This document shows positions 7,396-18,127 of a DNA stretch of 64,000 nt, one piece after another (position 1 is the stretch's first letter; every line of letters begins with the position of its first letter). The stretch lies in NCBI RefSeq assembly GCF_026340465.1, contig NZ_JAPEPC010000001.1, positions 1,677,501 to 1,741,500 on the forward strand, written 5' to 3'. This DNA comes from Streptomyces sp. NBC_01306 (lineage in GTDB: Bacteria > Actinomycetota > Actinomycetes > Streptomycetales > Streptomycetaceae). A program made the translations under genes and the position numbers. A model generated the notes under the pieces. That model ran no database searches. It was not told where the DNA came from and worked only from the letters and a program-made list of their open reading frames with translations.

Positions 7396-9027
7396 GTGAC
7401 CTCTCACATATCGCGTTCCCAGCGCATCGCCGGTTCGATCGCCGTCGCGGCGCTGCTGGCCACCGGCCTCACCACCCTCTCCACCGCCTCCGCGGGCGCG
7501 GCGCCCACGCCGGCCGCCATGGGCGGGCAGGCCCTGGCCCTCTCCACCACCCAGCACGCCGCGCTGATGCGCACGGCGGCGGCCAACACCGCGAGCACCG
7601 CGGGGAAGCTCGGCCTCGGCAGCCAGGAGAAGCTCGTCGTCCGGGACGTCATCAAGGACGCCAACGGCACGACGCACACGCGGTACGAGCGCACCTACGC
7701 CGGACTCCCGGTCCTCGGCGGCGACCTCGTCGTCCACACGCCGAAGTCCGGTGCCACCACGGTCACCAAGGCGACCAAGGCCACCATCAAGGTCGCCGGC
7801 ACCACCGCGGCCGTGAAGCCGGCCGCCGCCCAGCAGAAGGCGCTCGGCGCCGCCAAGTCGGCGGGCACCGCAAAGACTTCGGCCGACAAGGCCCCGCGCA
7901 AGGTCATCTGGGCGGCCACCGGCAAGCCCACCCTGGCCTACGAGACCGTGGTCGGTGGCTTCCAGGACGACGGCACCCCCAGCCAGCTGCACGTCGTCAC
8001 CGACGCCGCCACCGGCAAGAAGCTTTCGGAGTGGCAGGCAGTCGAGACCGGCACCGGCACCAGCGAGTACAGCGGCAAGGTCACCCTGGGCACCACCAAG
8101 TCGGGGTCGAACTACACGCTGAACGACGGCGCCCGCGGCGGCCACCAGACGTACAACCTGAACCACGCGACGGACGGCAAGGGCACCCTGTTCAGCAACA
8201 CCACCGACACCTGGGGCGACGGCACCGCCAAGAACCCGGAGACGGCGGGGGTGGACGCGCACTACGGTGCGGCCGAGACCTGGGACTTCTACAAGGATGT
8301 CCTCAAGCGCAACGGCATCGCCGGTGACGGCAAGGCGTCCTACAGCCGGGTGCACTACGGCGACTCGTACGTCAACGCCTTCTGGGACGACAGCTGCTTC
8401 TGCATGACGTACGGCGACGGCGAGGGCAACGCCGACCCGCTGACCGCCATCGACGTCGCCGGCCACGAGATGTCCCACGGCCTCACGGCGGCGACCGCCA
8501 ACCTGGACTACACGGGTGAGTCCGGCGGGCTCAACGAGGCGACGTCGGACATGTTCGGTACGTCCGTCGAGTTCTACGCCAACAACGCGTCGGACCCGGG
8601 CGACTACCTCATCGGCGAGAAGATCAACATCAACGGCGACGGCACCCCGCTGCGCTACATGGACAAGCCCAGCAAGGACGGCGCGTCGGCCGACTACTGG
8701 TCGTCCAGCCTCGGCGACCTCGACGTGCACTACTCGTCGGGCCCGGCCAACCACTTCTTCTACCTGCTCAGCGAGGGCAGCGGCAAGAAGACCATCAACG
8801 GCGTCGACTACGACTCGCCCACCTCGGACGGCTCCACGGTCACCGGCATCGGCCGGGACAAGGCCATCCAGATCTGGTACAAGGCGCTGACGACGTACAT
8901 GACCTCGACGACCGACTACGCGGCGGCCCGCACGGCGACGCTCAAGGCGGCGAGTGACCTGTACGGCGCGGACAGCGCCGAGTACAAGGCGGTCGGCTCG
9001 GCCTGGACCGGCATCAACGTGAAGTAA
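7396..9027 (+). CDS. Secreted M4 (thermolysin-like) metalloprotease without P domain
   Basis: The 543-residue protein starts at GTG 7396 behind GAAAGGGAAA. It has a signal peptide (HISRSQRIAGS then a hydrophobic core ending ASAGA), a propeptide with RYERTYAGLPVLGGDLVV, and a catalytic domain with HEMSH and GLNEATSDMFG. Long stretches of the catalytic domain are identical or nearly so to the preceding gene (for example around CFCMTYGDGEGNADP and DYLIGEKININGDG), while signal peptides and propeptides differ more. It stops where the catalytic domain ends, so it lacks the P domain. The pair looks like a tandem duplication followed by loss (or gain) of the P domain, or by gene conversion of the catalytic part. 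Confidence 0.93.
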   Translation: MTSHISRSQRIAGSIAVAALLATGLTTLSTASAGAAPTPAAMGGQALALSTTQHAALMRTAAANTASTAGKLGLGSQEKLVVRDVIKDANGTTHTRYERTYAGLPVLGGDLVVHTPKSGATTVTKATKATIKVAGTTAAVKPAAAQQKALGAAKSAGTAKTSADKAPRKVIWAATGKPTLAYETVVGGFQDDGTPSQLHVVTDAATGKKLSEWQAVETGTGTSEYSGKVTLGTTKSGSNYTLNDGARGGHQTYNLNHATDGKGTLFSNTTDTWGDGTAKNPETAGVDAHYGAAETWDFYKDVLKRNGIAGDGKASYSRVHYGDSYVNAFWDDSCFCMTYGDGEGNADPLTAIDVAGHEMSHGLTAATANLDYTGESGGLNEATSDMFGTSVEFYANNASDPGDYLIGEKININGDGTPLRYMDKPSKDGASADYWSSSLGDLDVHYSSGPANHFFYLLSEGSGKKTINGVDYDSPTSDGSTVTGIGRDKAIQIWYKALTTYMTSTTDYAAARTATLKAASDLYGADSAEYKAVGSAWTGINVK

Positions 9028-9060
9028 CAGCAAGGTCGTTGCCCGACCGGCACGACCGCG

Positions 9061-9103
9061 AAGGCCCCGTCCCCCACCGCACTCCGGTGGGCGGCGGGGC
9101 CTT
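9061..9103 (+). terminator. Terminator hairpin after the M4 protease pair
   Basis: AAGGCCCCG (9061-9069) pairs with CGGGGCCTT (9095-9103), with an inner CCCACC/GGTGGG stem. It lies between convergent genes and may serve both strands. A second small hairpin at 9180-9206 (CAGCTCAG/CTGAGCTG) lies next to the glgP stop. Confidence 0.75.
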
Positions 9104-9206
9104 CCGCCGGCCGGCCGGCATCTGCGACAAGCGGGCCCGGCGCCCCGTAAGAGACGCCGGGCCCGTCCCGATCCTGTGTCAGCTCAGGCGTTCGCCTTCT
9201 GAGCTG

Positions 9207-11834
9207 TCACCTCAGGAGCACGCCCGCACCCTCCCCCGTCGCCGCGGTCGGCAACGCCACGAGTCCCAGCTCGGCGCCGGACGCCAGCAGGTGGTGTGCG
9301 GGCAGGATCCGGACGGTGTAGCCGTAGGGGCCCGTACGGTCCAGGGCCAGCGGGCCCTCGTACAGCCGCCGTCCTTCCAGGTCCGGGCCGCCCGCCGGTT
9401 TCAGTGCGACGGTCCGCGCGTCCGCGATGCGGTCCTGGTCGTCGACCCGGCCCGACACCGCCTGCACCTCCACGTCGTCGGGCCCCAGCGCTCCGAGCGC
9501 GACCTGGACCCGGAGCGAGAGGGTGGAGCCCAGTTCGGCGGTGCCGTCGGCCGCGGTCGGCGCGACGGCCTCCGCGTGGTCGACGTGCACGTCCGGCCAG
9601 GCGGTCCGCACCCGCGCCTTCCAGCCGGCCAGCTCCCGGGCCGCGTCGGGCCCGAGCGAGCGGTGGGCGAGGGCGGCGGGCGCGTAGAGCCGCTCGACGT
9701 ACTCACGCACCATCCGCCCCGCCAGTACCTTCGGCCCCAGGGTGGTCAGTGTGGAGCGGACCATCCCGACCCAGCGCTCGGGCAGTCCGTCGGCCGTACG
9801 GTCGTAGAAGCGCGGCGCGACCCGGTCCTCGATCAGCGAGTACAGCGCGGCCGACTCCAGCTCGTCGCGCCGGTCCTCGTCCAGCCCCGAGCCGTCCGCG
9901 GTGGGGATGGCCCAGCCGAAGTCCGGCTCGAACCACTCGTCCCACCAGCCGTCGAGCACCGAGAGGTTGAGGCAGCCGTTGAGCGCCGCCTTCATCCCGG
10001 ACGTACCGCACGCCTCCAGCGGACGCAGCGGGTTGTTCAGCCAGACGTCACAGCCCGGGTAGAGCCGCTCGGCCATCGCCATGCCGTAGTCCGGCAGGAA
10101 GACGATGCGGTGGCGCACCCGCGGGTCGTCCGCGAACCGCACCAGCTCCTGGACCAGCCGCTTCCCGCCGTCGTCGGCCGGGTGCGCCTTGCCCGCGACC
10201 ACGATCTGGATGGGCCTGTCCGGGTGGAGCAGCAGTTCCGTCAGCCGGTCGCGGTCGCGCAGCATCAGTGTGAGGCGCTTGTAGGAGGGGACGCGCCGGG
10301 CGAAGCCGATGGTCAGCACCCCGGGGTCGAGCACCCCGTCGATCCAGCCCAGTTCGGCGTCGGACGCGCCGCGCCCGCGCCAGGACGCGCGCAGCCGGGT
10401 CCGCACCTCGCCGACCAGCTGCTCGCGCAGGGTGCGGCGCAGCTCCCAGATCTCCGCGTCGGGAATGTCGGCCACCGCGTCCCAGCGGTCGGCGACGCCC
10501 ACCGACAGGGCGTGCTCGGTGCGTTCGGCGCCGATCCGGCGGACGGCGGTGCGGGTGATCTCGGGCGCCGCCCAGGTCGGGGCGTGCACGCCGTTGGTGA
10601 TCGAGGTGATCGGCACCTCGTCGGGGTCGAATCCCGGCCACAGCCCGGCGAACATCTCCCGGCTGACGGCGCCGTGCAGGGTGGAGACCCCGTTGGCGCG
10701 CTGGGCGAGCCGCAGGCCCATCACCGCCATGTTGAAGAGGCGCGGTTCGCCGCCCGGGTAGGTCTCCCGGCCCAGTTGGAGCACGCGTCCGGCGTCGACG
10801 CCGGGCAGTTCGCCGTCGTCGCCGAAGTGCCGGGCGACCAGGTCCCGGTCGAACCGGTCGATCCCGGCGGGGACGGGGGTGTGGGTGGTGAAGACGGTTC
10901 CGGCGCGTACGGACTCCAGAGCGGCGTCGAAGTCCAGCCCGGCGCCCGCGAGTTCGCGGATCCGCTCCAGGCCGAGGAAACCGGCGTGCCCCTCGTTGGT
11001 GTGGAACACCTCGGGGTCCGGGTGGCCGGTGATCCGGCAGTACGAGCGCAGCGCCCGCACCCCGCCGATACCGAGCAGCATCTCCTGGAGGAGCCGGTGC
11101 TCGCTGCCGCCGCCGTAGAGCCGGTCGGTGACACCCCTCTCGCCCGGCTCGTTCTCCTCGATGTCGGAATCGAGCATCAGCAGCGGGACGCGGCCGACCT
11201 GCGCCTGCCAGATGTGCGCGTGGAGCGAGCGGCCGCCGGGCAGCGTGAGGGCTACCGTGCTGGGTGCGCCGTCCGCCTCGCGCAGCAGGGCGACCGGCAG
11301 CTCGTCGGGGTCGAGCACCGGGTAGTGCTCCTGCTGCCAGCCCTCGCGGGAGAGGGACTGCCGGAAGTATCCGTGGCGGTAGAGCAGGCCGACCCCGATG
11401 AGCGGTACGCCGAGGTCGCTGGCCGCCTTCAGATGGTCGCCGGCGAGGATGCCGAGGCCGCCGGAGTACTGCGGGAGCGCGGCGGTGACACCGAACTCGG
11501 GCGAGAAGTACCCGATGGCCGCGGGCAGCCCGGCGGGCTGCTCCTGGTACCAGCGCGGTCCATGCAGATAGGTGTCGAGGCCGGCGGCGGCCTCGGTCAG
11601 GTCGCGCAGGAAGCCGGGGTCGGCCGCCAGCTCGGCGAGCCGTGCGGCCGACACCGTGCCGAGCAGCCGGACGGGGTCACCGCCGGCCGCCGGGAAGCCG
11701 TCGGGGTCGACGGCTCTGAACAGGTCCTTGGTCCCGGCGTGCCAGGACCAGCGGAGGTTGCGGGCGAGCTCACCCAGGGGGCGCAGCGGCTCGGGGAGGA
11801 CGGGGCGGACGGTGAATCGACGAATGGCCTTCAC
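9207..11834 (-). CDS. glgP: Alpha-glucan (glycogen/maltodextrin) phosphorylase
   Basis: The 875-residue enzyme releases glucose-1-phosphate from alpha-1,4-glucans using phosphate and PLP. The PLP lysine is K615 in GTSGMKA, followed by the conserved LNLSVLDGWWDEW. It belongs to the actinobacterial branch with the DUF3417-like N-terminus (RRFTVRPVLPEPLRPLGELARNLRWSWH). The start is the GTG at 11834, behind GAAGGTGG, because the upstream open frame is low-quality coding. It is transcribed away from glgE, treS, mak and glgB, a gene group known from S. coelicolor, and would supply or consume glucan ends made by that pathway. Confidence 0.93.
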   Translation of the reverse strand: MKAIRRFTVRPVLPEPLRPLGELARNLRWSWHAGTKDLFRAVDPDGFPAAGGDPVRLLGTVSAARLAELAADPGFLRDLTEAAAGLDTYLHGPRWYQEQPAGLPAAIGYFSPEFGVTAALPQYSGGLGILAGDHLKAASDLGVPLIGVGLLYRHGYFRQSLSREGWQQEHYPVLDPDELPVALLREADGAPSTVALTLPGGRSLHAHIWQAQVGRVPLLMLDSDIEENEPGERGVTDRLYGGGSEHRLLQEMLLGIGGVRALRSYCRITGHPDPEVFHTNEGHAGFLGLERIRELAGAGLDFDAALESVRAGTVFTTHTPVPAGIDRFDRDLVARHFGDDGELPGVDAGRVLQLGRETYPGGEPRLFNMAVMGLRLAQRANGVSTLHGAVSREMFAGLWPGFDPDEVPITSITNGVHAPTWAAPEITRTAVRRIGAERTEHALSVGVADRWDAVADIPDAEIWELRRTLREQLVGEVRTRLRASWRGRGASDAELGWIDGVLDPGVLTIGFARRVPSYKRLTLMLRDRDRLTELLLHPDRPIQIVVAGKAHPADDGGKRLVQELVRFADDPRVRHRIVFLPDYGMAMAERLYPGCDVWLNNPLRPLEACGTSGMKAALNGCLNLSVLDGWWDEWFEPDFGWAIPTADGSGLDEDRRDELESAALYSLIEDRVAPRFYDRTADGLPERWVGMVRSTLTTLGPKVLAGRMVREYVERLYAPAALAHRSLGPDAARELAGWKARVRTAWPDVHVDHAEAVAPTAADGTAELGSTLSLRVQVALGALGPDDVEVQAVSGRVDDQDRIADARTVALKPAGGPDLEGRRLYEGPLALDRTGPYGYTVRILPAHHLLASGAELGLVALPTAATGEGAGVLLR

Positions 11835-12528
11835 GTGTTCCACCTTCGCAGGGGAGATGCGCATCCAGGGGACGCACAGCGGTGTGTACGTCCGCACTTC
11901 ACCCCGAAGGTAACCGTCAGCGCTCCCCGCAACCACGGCGCGAGGCCGCGTCCGCGTGCGCCGGTGCGGCGCTGCCGCGGAGTGCGCCCGGGTGGGTCCC
12001 CGCCGGGCGGTATGGCCGGTTCTCCCCCCTCGCGTGGGCTTGTGGCACTTCGCACCACGGGTGAGGCTGCTGTGTGACACATCGCTGGGACGCCTGGACC
12101 GGAAGGGAGCGCGCCCGGATGGAACGAACCGTCACCTGCCGGGAGCGGCCCGCCTCATGAGGCGCCGTCCGCACCTCCCGTACGCGGTGCAGGACCGGCA
12201 CCTCCCGTACGCGGTGCACGGCCGACGCCGGCCGTGCGCCGTGCGCGCCGTGCGTGGCGCGCTCCGTCCGGTCCGGCCGGCCGTGGCGGAGCACGGCGGA
12301 CTCTGCCAATGGTGTGAAACCGCGGCCACCCGCACGGCCGTGCACGGCCCCTCTGCGACGCGCGGCCCACCTGGTCCTTGCCTTGCACATTACGCACGAG
12401 TACTTAACTCAGGAGCCGGATTGCCCACCGGAGGTGTGGGGGAAGGCTCCTCCGGTACCCGCCCGAGCGCATCCCAGCCCTCACCCCACGCCTCACCACA
12501 GCCTGAGTGAACGCGGACAGGAGCGGTC
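11835..12528. other. 694-nt divergent intergenic region between glgP and glgE
   Basis: No convincing gene lies here. It must hold the promoters of glgP (left) and the glgE operon (right). The glgE end contains an AT-rich patch (about 12385-12410, with GCACATTACGCACGAGTACTTAAC) that could be its promoter. Two tandem symmetric motifs lie in the middle (see 12171-12218). Confidence 0.55.
12171..12218. repeat. Two tandem copies of a 21-nt motif with inverted GCACC/GGTGC arms
   Basis: GCACCTCCCGTACGCGGTGC followed by A occurs at 12171-12191 and again at 12198-12218, a 27-bp period. Each copy has inverted arms GCACC and GGTGC 10 nt apart. This dyad geometry, in the shared glgP/glgE control region, suggests paired binding sites for a dimeric regulator. 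The regulator is unknown. Confidence 0.6.
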
Positions 12529-14688
12529 ATGCCCGCAGCCCGCAAGCCATCATCGGACAAGCCGGCCAGAGGGACTCTCGCGACGTCCCCGCTGCCGCCG
12601 AAGTCCCCGAAGCCGCCCAGGCGGCCGCCCACCGGTCAGCTGATCGGCCGTATCCCGGTGCTCGATGTGCGGCCGCGCGTCGACGGCGGTCGCAGGCCCG
12701 CCAAAGCGGTGACCGGTGAGACCTTCCAGGTCACGGCGACGGTCTTCCGTGAGGGCCATGACGCGGTCGCCGCCAATGTCGTCCTGCGCGGCCCGCGCGG
12801 CCGGACGGCGCCCTGGGCGCCTATGCGGGAGCTGGCACCTGGCACCGACCGCTGGGGCGCGGACGTCACCCCGGACGGCGAGGGCCGCTGGACCTACGCG
12901 GTCGAGGCGTGGAGCGACCCCGTCAGCACCTGGCTGCACACCGCCCGGATCAAGGTCCCGGCGGGCATCGACACGGAGCTGGTGCTCGCCGAGGGCGCCG
13001 GGCTGTATACACGTGCGGCGGCCGGGGTGCCCAAGAGCAGGGGCCGCCGGGCGGTCCTCGCGGTGGCGGAGGCGCTGGGCGACACCGCGGCGCCCGCCGC
13101 CGACCGTCTCGCGGCCGCGCTCGCGCCGGAGGCGGTGGCGGCCCTCGCCCGGTACCCGCTGCGCGAACTGGTCAGTGTGTCGGAGCCGCTGCCGCTCCAG
13201 GTGGAGCGTGAGCGGGCGCTGTACGGATCCTGGTACGAGCTGTTCCCGCGCTCCGAGGGCGCTGTGGTCGAGGAGGGCAAGCCGCACGTCAGCGGCACCT
13301 TCAGGACTGCGGCGAAGCGGCTTTCGGCGGTCGCGGCCATGGGGTTCGACGTGGTGTATCTGCCGCCGGTCCACCCCATCGGCACCACCCATCGCAAGGG
13401 CCCCAACAACGCGCTGACCGCCGGGCCCGACGACGTGGGGGTGCCGTGGGCCATCGGCTCGCCGGCCGGCGGCCACGACGCCGTCCACCCGGATCTCGGC
13501 ACCCTGGAGGACTTCGACGACTTCGTCGGGCGCGCCCGTGAGCTGGGCCTGGAGATCGCCCTCGACTTCGCGCTCCAGTGCTCGCCCGACCACCCCTGGG
13601 TGACGCAGCACCCCGAGTGGTTCCACCACCGTCCTGACGGCACGATCGCGTACGCGGAGAACCCGCCGAAGAAGTACCAGGACATCTATCCGATCGCCTT
13701 CGACCAGGACGTGGACGGACTGGTCACCGAGACCGTCCGCATCCTGCGCTTCTGGATGGAGCACGGCGTACGGATCTTCCGCGTGGACAATCCGCACACC
13801 AAGCCGGTGGTCTTCTGGGAGCGCGTCATCGCCGAGGTCAACGGCCGCGACCCGGACGTGGTCTTCCTGGCCGAGGCGTTCACCCGGCCCGCGATGATGC
13901 ACACGCTGGGCGCCGTCGGGTTCCAGCAGTCGTACACGTACTTCACCTGGCGGACCGGCAAGCAGGAGCTGACCGACTACGTCACCGAGCTGGCCGGGGA
14001 GTCCGCGGCGGCCATGCGGCCCAACTTCTTCGTGAACACCCCGGACATCCTGCACGCGTACCTCCAGCACGGCGGCCGCCCGGCCTTCGAGGTCCGTGCG
14101 GTGCTCGCGGCGACGATGGCGCCGTCCTGGGGGGTGTACGCCGGGTACGAGCTGTGTGAGAACACCACCGCACGGGCGGGCAGCGAGGACTACCTGGACT
14201 CGGAGAAGTACCAGCTGCGGCCGCGCGACTGGGAGTCCGCCGAGCGGGAGGGGCGGACCATCGCTCCGCTCATCACCACGCTGAACGAGTTGCGGCGCCG
14301 CCATCCGGCGCTGCGGCAGCTGCGTTCGGTGCACTTCCACCACACCGACAACGACGCGGTGATCGCGTACTCGAAGTCGGTGTCCGTGCCGGCCTGCACG
14401 GAGGCCCCGGCAGACGGCTTCACACCGGAGGGAGGTACCGCCGGCTCGAACACGGTTCTGATTGTCGTCAACCTTGACCCGCACCACACCCAGGAGGCCA
14501 CGGTCTCGTTGGACATGCCGGATCTCGGCCTGGAATGGCACGAGTCCGTCCCGGTGCGCGACGAGCTCACCGGCGAGACCTACCACTGGGGCAGGGCCAA
14601 CTATGTGCGTCTGGAGCCGGGCAGCACGCCCGCGCACATCCTGGTGCTGCGACCGTCCCCGCCGATCGGAGGGTCACCCACATCATGA
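12529..14688 (+). CDS. glgE: Alpha-1,4-glucan:maltose-1-phosphate maltosyltransferase
   Basis: The 719-residue GH13_3 enzyme extends glucan with maltosyl units from maltose-1-phosphate. The nucleophile is D420 ([10 protein letters not shown]) and the acid/base E449 (FLAEAFTRP). Their 29-residue spacing equals that of the S. coelicolor GlgE pair D394/E423. The N-terminal beta domain starts near residue 38 ([15 protein letters not shown]) after a basic, proline-rich tail that is longer than usual. The ATG at 12529 follows AGGAG. The stop overlaps the treS ATG (ATGA), so the two are translated together. The operon supplies the substrate by treS (trehalose to maltose) and mak (maltose to maltose-1-phosphate). 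Confidence 0.95.
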   Translation: MPAARKPSSDKPARGTLATSPLPPKSPKPPRRPPTGQLIGRIPVLDVRPRVDGGRRPAKAVTGETFQVTATVFREGHDAVAANVVLRGPRGRTAPWAPMRELAPGTDRWGADVTPDGEGRWTYAVEAWSDPVSTWLHTARIKVPAGIDTELVLAEGAGLYTRAAAGVPKSRGRRAVLAVAEALGDTAAPAADRLAAALAPEAVAALARYPLRELVSVSEPLPLQVERERALYGSWYELFPRSEGAVVEEGKPHVSGTFRTAAKRLSAVAAMGFDVVYLPPVHPIGTTHRKGPNNALTAGPDDVGVPWAIGSPAGGHDAVHPDLGTLEDFDDFVGRARELGLEIALDFALQCSPDHPWVTQHPEWFHHRPDGTIAYAENPPKKYQDIYPIAFDQDVDGLVTETVRILRFWMEHGVRIFRVDNPHTKPVVFWERVIAEVNGRDPDVVFLAEAFTRPAMMHTLGAVGFQQSYTYFTWRTGKQELTDYVTELAGESAAAMRPNFFVNTPDILHAYLQHGGRPAFEVRAVLAATMAPSWGVYAGYELCENTTARAGSEDYLDSEKYQLRPRDWESAEREGRTIAPLITTLNELRRRHPALRQLRSVHFHHTDNDAVIAYSKSVSVPACTEAPADGFTPEGGTAGSNTVLIVVNLDPHHTQEATVSLDMPDLGLEWHESVPVRDELTGETYHWGRANYVRLEPGSTPAHILVLRPSPPIGGSPTS

Positions 14689-16391
14689 TTGTCAATGAGC
14701 CCGTCCACGACAAATTCGAGGACACTCCCACCAAGGACCGTGACCCCGACTGGTTCAAACGCGCCGTCTTCTACGAGGTCCTGGTCAGGTCGTTCCAGGA
14801 CAGCAACGGGGACGGCGTCGGTGACCTCAAGGGCATCACCGCTAAACTGGACTACCTCCAGTGGCTCGGCGTCGACTGCCTCTGGCTGCCGCCGTTCTTC
14901 AAGTCGCCCCTGCGGGACGGCGGTTACGACGTGGCGGACTACACGTCCGTACTGCCGGAGTTCGGTGACCTCGCCGACTTCGTCGAGTTCGTCGACGCCA
15001 CCCACCAGCGCGGGATGCGCGTGATCATCGACTTCGTGATGAACCACACGAGCGACCAGCACGAGTGGTTCCAGGAGTCGCGCAAGGACCCGGACGGTCC
15101 GTACGGCGACTACTACATCTGGGCCGACGACGACAAGCAGTTCGCGGACGCCCGGATCATCTTCGTCGACACGGAGAGCTCCAACTGGACCTTCGACCCG
15201 GTGCGCAAGCAGTACTACTGGCACCGGTTCTTCTCCCATCAGCCGGATCTCAACTACGAGAACCCGGTGGTGCAGGAGGAGATCATCTCGGCGCTGCGCT
15301 TCTGGCTCGACCTGGGCATCGACGGATTCCGCCTCGACGCGGTCCCGTACCTCTACCAGGTCGAGGGCACCAACTGCGAGAACCTCCCGCAGACCCATGC
15401 GTTCATGAAGCGGGTGCGCGCCGAGATCGACGCGAGCTACCCGGACACGGTGCTGCTCGCCGAGGCCAACCAGTGGCCGGAGGATGTCGTCGACTATTTC
15501 GGCGACTTCAAAAAGGGCGGCGACGAGTGCCACATGGCATTCCACTTCCCGGTGATGCCGCGCATCTTCATGGCCGTGCGCCGGGAGTCCCGCTACCCCG
15601 TCTCGGAGATCCTGGCCAAGACCCCGGCCATTCCGAAGAACGCCCAGTGGGGCATCTTCCTCCGCAACCACGACGAGCTGACGCTCGAAATGGTCACGGA
15701 CGAGGAGCGCGACTACATGTACGCGGAGTACGCCAAGGATCCGCGGATGCGGGCCAACATCGGCATCCGCAGGCGGCTCGCGCCCCTGCTGGACAACGAC
15801 CGCAACCAGATCGAACTGTTCACCGCGCTGCTGCTCTCCCTGCCCGGTTCGCCGATCCTCTACTACGGGGACGAGATCGGGATGGGCGACAACATCTGGC
15901 TCGGTGACCGGGACGCGGTCCGCACGCCGATGCAGTGGACCCCCGACCGGAACGCGGGCTTCTCGTCCAGCGACCCGGGGCGGCTCTATCTGCCGACCAT
16001 CATGGACCCGGTCTACGGCTACCAGGTGACGAACGTCGAGGCCTCCATGGCCTCGCCCGCCTCACTGCTGCACTGGACCCGCCGGATGATCGAGATCCGC
16101 AAGCAGAACCCGGCCTTCGGCCTCGGTTCGTACACCGAACTCCCCTCGTCCAACCCGGCCGTGCTCGCCTTCCTCCGGGAGTACAAGGACGACCTGGTGC
16201 TGTGCGTGCACAACTTCTCGCGGTTCGCGCAGCCGACGGAGCTCGATCTCAACTCCTTCACCGGACGCCATCCGGTGGAGCTGATCGGCGGGGTGCGATT
16301 CCCTCCGATCGGTGAACTGCCGTATCTGCTGACCCTCGCGGGCCACGGCTTCTACTGGTTCCGCTTGCGCAAGGACGCCCCCACCGTCTGA
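14685..16391 (+). CDS. treS: Trehalose synthase (maltose alpha-D-glucosyltransferase)
   Basis: The 568-residue GH13_16 enzyme interconverts trehalose and maltose by an intramolecular glucosyl shift. Catalytic residues visible are D218 ([11 protein letters not shown]) and E260 ([12 protein letters not shown]), with the transition-state HD in [23 protein letters not shown] is the calcium-binding loop of the family. The start was set at ATG 14685 because it overlaps the glgE stop and gives the normal length; the upstream frame is antisense-like noise. It is not fused to a maltokinase, which is encoded separately downstream. The terminator-like hairpin and long palindrome that follow separate it from mak by 290 nt, an unusual break for this gene set. 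Confidence 0.95.
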   Translation: MIVNEPVHDKFEDTPTKDRDPDWFKRAVFYEVLVRSFQDSNGDGVGDLKGITAKLDYLQWLGVDCLWLPPFFKSPLRDGGYDVADYTSVLPEFGDLADFVEFVDATHQRGMRVIIDFVMNHTSDQHEWFQESRKDPDGPYGDYYIWADDDKQFADARIIFVDTESSNWTFDPVRKQYYWHRFFSHQPDLNYENPVVQEEIISALRFWLDLGIDGFRLDAVPYLYQVEGTNCENLPQTHAFMKRVRAEIDASYPDTVLLAEANQWPEDVVDYFGDFKKGGDECHMAFHFPVMPRIFMAVRRESRYPVSEILAKTPAIPKNAQWGIFLRNHDELTLEMVTDEERDYMYAEYAKDPRMRANIGIRRRLAPLLDNDRNQIELFTALLLSLPGSPILYYGDEIGMGDNIWLGDRDAVRTPMQWTPDRNAGFSSSDPGRLYLPTIMDPVYGYQVTNVEASMASPASLLHWTRRMIEIRKQNPAFGLGSYTELPSSNPAVLAFLREYKDDLVLCVHNFSRFAQPTELDLNSFTGRHPVELIGGVRFPPIGELPYLLTLAGHGFYWFRLRKDAPTV

Positions 16392-16393
16392 CG

Positions 16394-16439
16394 GCGTGCC
16401 CGGGGCGCGGCGGTTTCCACCGCCCCGTCCCGGGCACGC
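16394..16439 (+). terminator. Hairpin downstream of treS
   Basis: GCGTGCCCGGG (16394-16404) pairs with CCCGGGCACGC (16429-16439), with an inner GGCGG/CCGCC stem. It lacks a T tract, as is common for Streptomyces terminators. It may reduce read-through from glgE-treS into mak-glgB. Confidence 0.65.
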
Positions 16440-16496
16440 TCCTCACAGGTACCGCGCCACTGGTACCGGGGCACCAGCACCCGGCCCACTGAGCCG

Positions 16497-16542
16497 TAGG
16501 GCCTTTCGTTTGGATCAGGCCTGATCCAAACGAAAGGCCCTA
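16497..16542. repeat. 46-bp perfect palindrome between treS and mak
   Basis: TAGGGCCTTTCGTTTGGATC reads toward the centre (AGGCCT), and positions 16520-16542 are its exact reverse complement, with no loop and no mismatch over 46 bp. In RNA it forms a very stable stem on either strand. A degenerate one-arm copy lies at 46554-46575 downstream of the LysR gene. It may be a bidirectional terminator or a dispersed palindromic repeat. Confidence 0.95.
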
Positions 16543-16681
16543 GTCCATCTGGTCCATCCTCACCCGCACCGTCCCGCACAGCCGGATTCCCGCCCCCATT
16601 GCGTTCAGCATGGGAGGCGACCCCACGCAATCCGGGACACTCTGCGCATCGTGTGGTGTGCCCGGGAAAGGACGCGATGCC

Positions 16682-18127
16682 ATGTCCAAGGCTGCATCCA
16701 CCCGGAACAGCGTGCGCTCCGCCGGGTCGTCCGGCCCTCTCCGTCTCCTCGACTCGCTCGCCCCCCTGCTGCACGAGTGGCTGCCCAGACAGCGCTGGTT
16801 CGCGGGCAAGGGCCGGCCCGTCACCGCCTTCACACTGGTCTCGGCCACCGAACTGCTGCCGCTCGGCGCGGCCCCCGGGCTGCTCCATCTGCTGGTCCGC
16901 GCCGAGCAGGACTCCCCCGCCCCCGCCCACTCGACCGGCGACTGCTACCAGCTGCTGCTCGGCGTACGGACCTCACTGCCGCCGCGCCTCGCCGCCGCGC
17001 TGATCGGCCGGGCCCGTACCGGACCGCTCGCCGGGTCCGTGCTGTACGACGCGCTGCTCGACCCGCGGCTGACCGGGCTGCTCCTGGAGCGGCTGCGCGC
17101 GCCCGGCCGGATCGGGGCGCTGCGCTTCGACCGCGACCCGTCCGCGGCGATCCCCGCCGGGCTCCCCGCCCGGCCGCTGGGCGCTGAGCAGTCCAACACC
17201 TCTCTCGTCTATGGCGATACGTTCATCCTGAAGGTCTTCCGCCGGGTCCACCCGGGGTCGAACCCCGATCTGGAGCTGCCGCTCGCGCTGGCCCAGGCCG
17301 GCTGCGCCCGGGTGCCGGCGCCCGTCGCCTGGTACGAGACGACGGAGCCGGAACCCGCCACGCTGGGTGTGCTCCAGCCGTTCCTCGCCGGGTCCGAGGA
17401 CGGCTGGCAGCTGGCCCTGCTCGCGCTCTCCGACGGCCATGACTTCGCGGCGGGCGCACGGGCGCTGGGCCGGGCGACCGCCGAGGTGCACGGGACGCTG
17501 GCGTCCGCCCTGCCCACCGCGGTGCTGAGCAAACGGCAGATACAGCATCTCGCCGCGGGGATGACGGAGCGCCTGGAGGCCACGGCTCAGGCCGTGCCCG
17601 CGCTCGCGCCGTACGTGGCGGGGCTGCGCACCGCATTCGACGCGATCGCGGACCTGGGCCACGCCGGCCGCACCTGGGCCGCCCAGCGCATCCACGGCGA
17701 TCTGCATCTGGGCCAGAGCCTGCGGGCCAGGGACGGCGAGTGGTCGGTCATCGACTTCGAGGGCGAACCGGCCCGCCCGCTCGCCGAGCGCACCCGCCCG
17801 CAGCCGGTGGTCCGCGATGTGGCGGGGATGCTGCGCTCCTTCGACTACGCGGCCCGCACCCACCGCCCCTGGTCCCCGAAGTGGGCGATCGGCTGCCGCG
17901 ACGCGTACTGCGAGGGGTACGCGTCGGTGGCCGGCGCCGACCCGCGCGCGGAGCCGGAGCTGCTGCGCGCGTACGAGACCGACAAGGCGGTGTACGAGGT
18001 CCTCTACGAGGCCAGGAACCGCCCCGACTGGCTGCCCGTGCCGATGGCCGCGATCGAGCGGCTCTCGCTTCCCGAACCCACCGTTTTCCACCGTGCGCCG
18101 AAGCTGCCGAGGAGGCCGCCCCAGTGA
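16682..18127 (+). CDS. mak: Maltokinase (maltose to maltose-1-phosphate)
   Basis: The 481-residue protein is the Pep2/Mak1-type kinase that phosphorylates maltose with ATP to make the GlgE substrate. The kinase core shows [10 protein letters not shown] (catalytic loop) and [16 protein letters not shown] (the Mg-binding Asp). The N-terminal cap begins [17 protein letters not shown], a typical maltokinase signature. The ATG at 16682 was chosen for its GGAAAGGA upstream. The GTG of glgB overlaps its TGA (GTGA at 18124-18127), so mak and glgB are coupled. Confidence 0.94.
   Translation: MSKAASTRNSVRSAGSSGPLRLLDSLAPLLHEWLPRQRWFAGKGRPVTAFTLVSATELLPLGAAPGLLHLLVRAEQDSPAPAHSTGDCYQLLLGVRTSLPPRLAAALIGRARTGPLAGSVLYDALLDPRLTGLLLERLRAPGRIGALRFDRDPSAAIPAGLPARPLGAEQSNTSLVYGDTFILKVFRRVHPGSNPDLELPLALAQAGCARVPAPVAWYETTEPEPATLGVLQPFLAGSEDGWQLALLALSDGHDFAAGARALGRATAEVHGTLASALPTAVLSKRQIQHLAAGMTERLEATAQAVPALAPYVAGLRTAFDAIADLGHAGRTWAAQRIHGDLHLGQSLRARDGEWSVIDFEGEPARPLAERTRPQPVVRDVAGMLRSFDYAARTHRPWSPKWAIGCRDAYCEGYASVAGADPRAEPELLRAYETDKAVYEVLYEARNRPDWLPVPMAAIERLSLPEPTVFHRAPKLPRRPPQ

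Noticed and set aside
9039..12077. Plus-strand open frame of about 1000 codons
   Set aside because: It is antisense to glgP; high GC gives long open frames opposite real genes. Codon use and composition (Gly/Arg/Val-rich, no motifs) fit a shadow.
12081..12528. Small genes between glgP and glgE
   Set aside because: Open frames on both strands are Arg/Pro-rich, overlap one another and lack ribosome binding sites.
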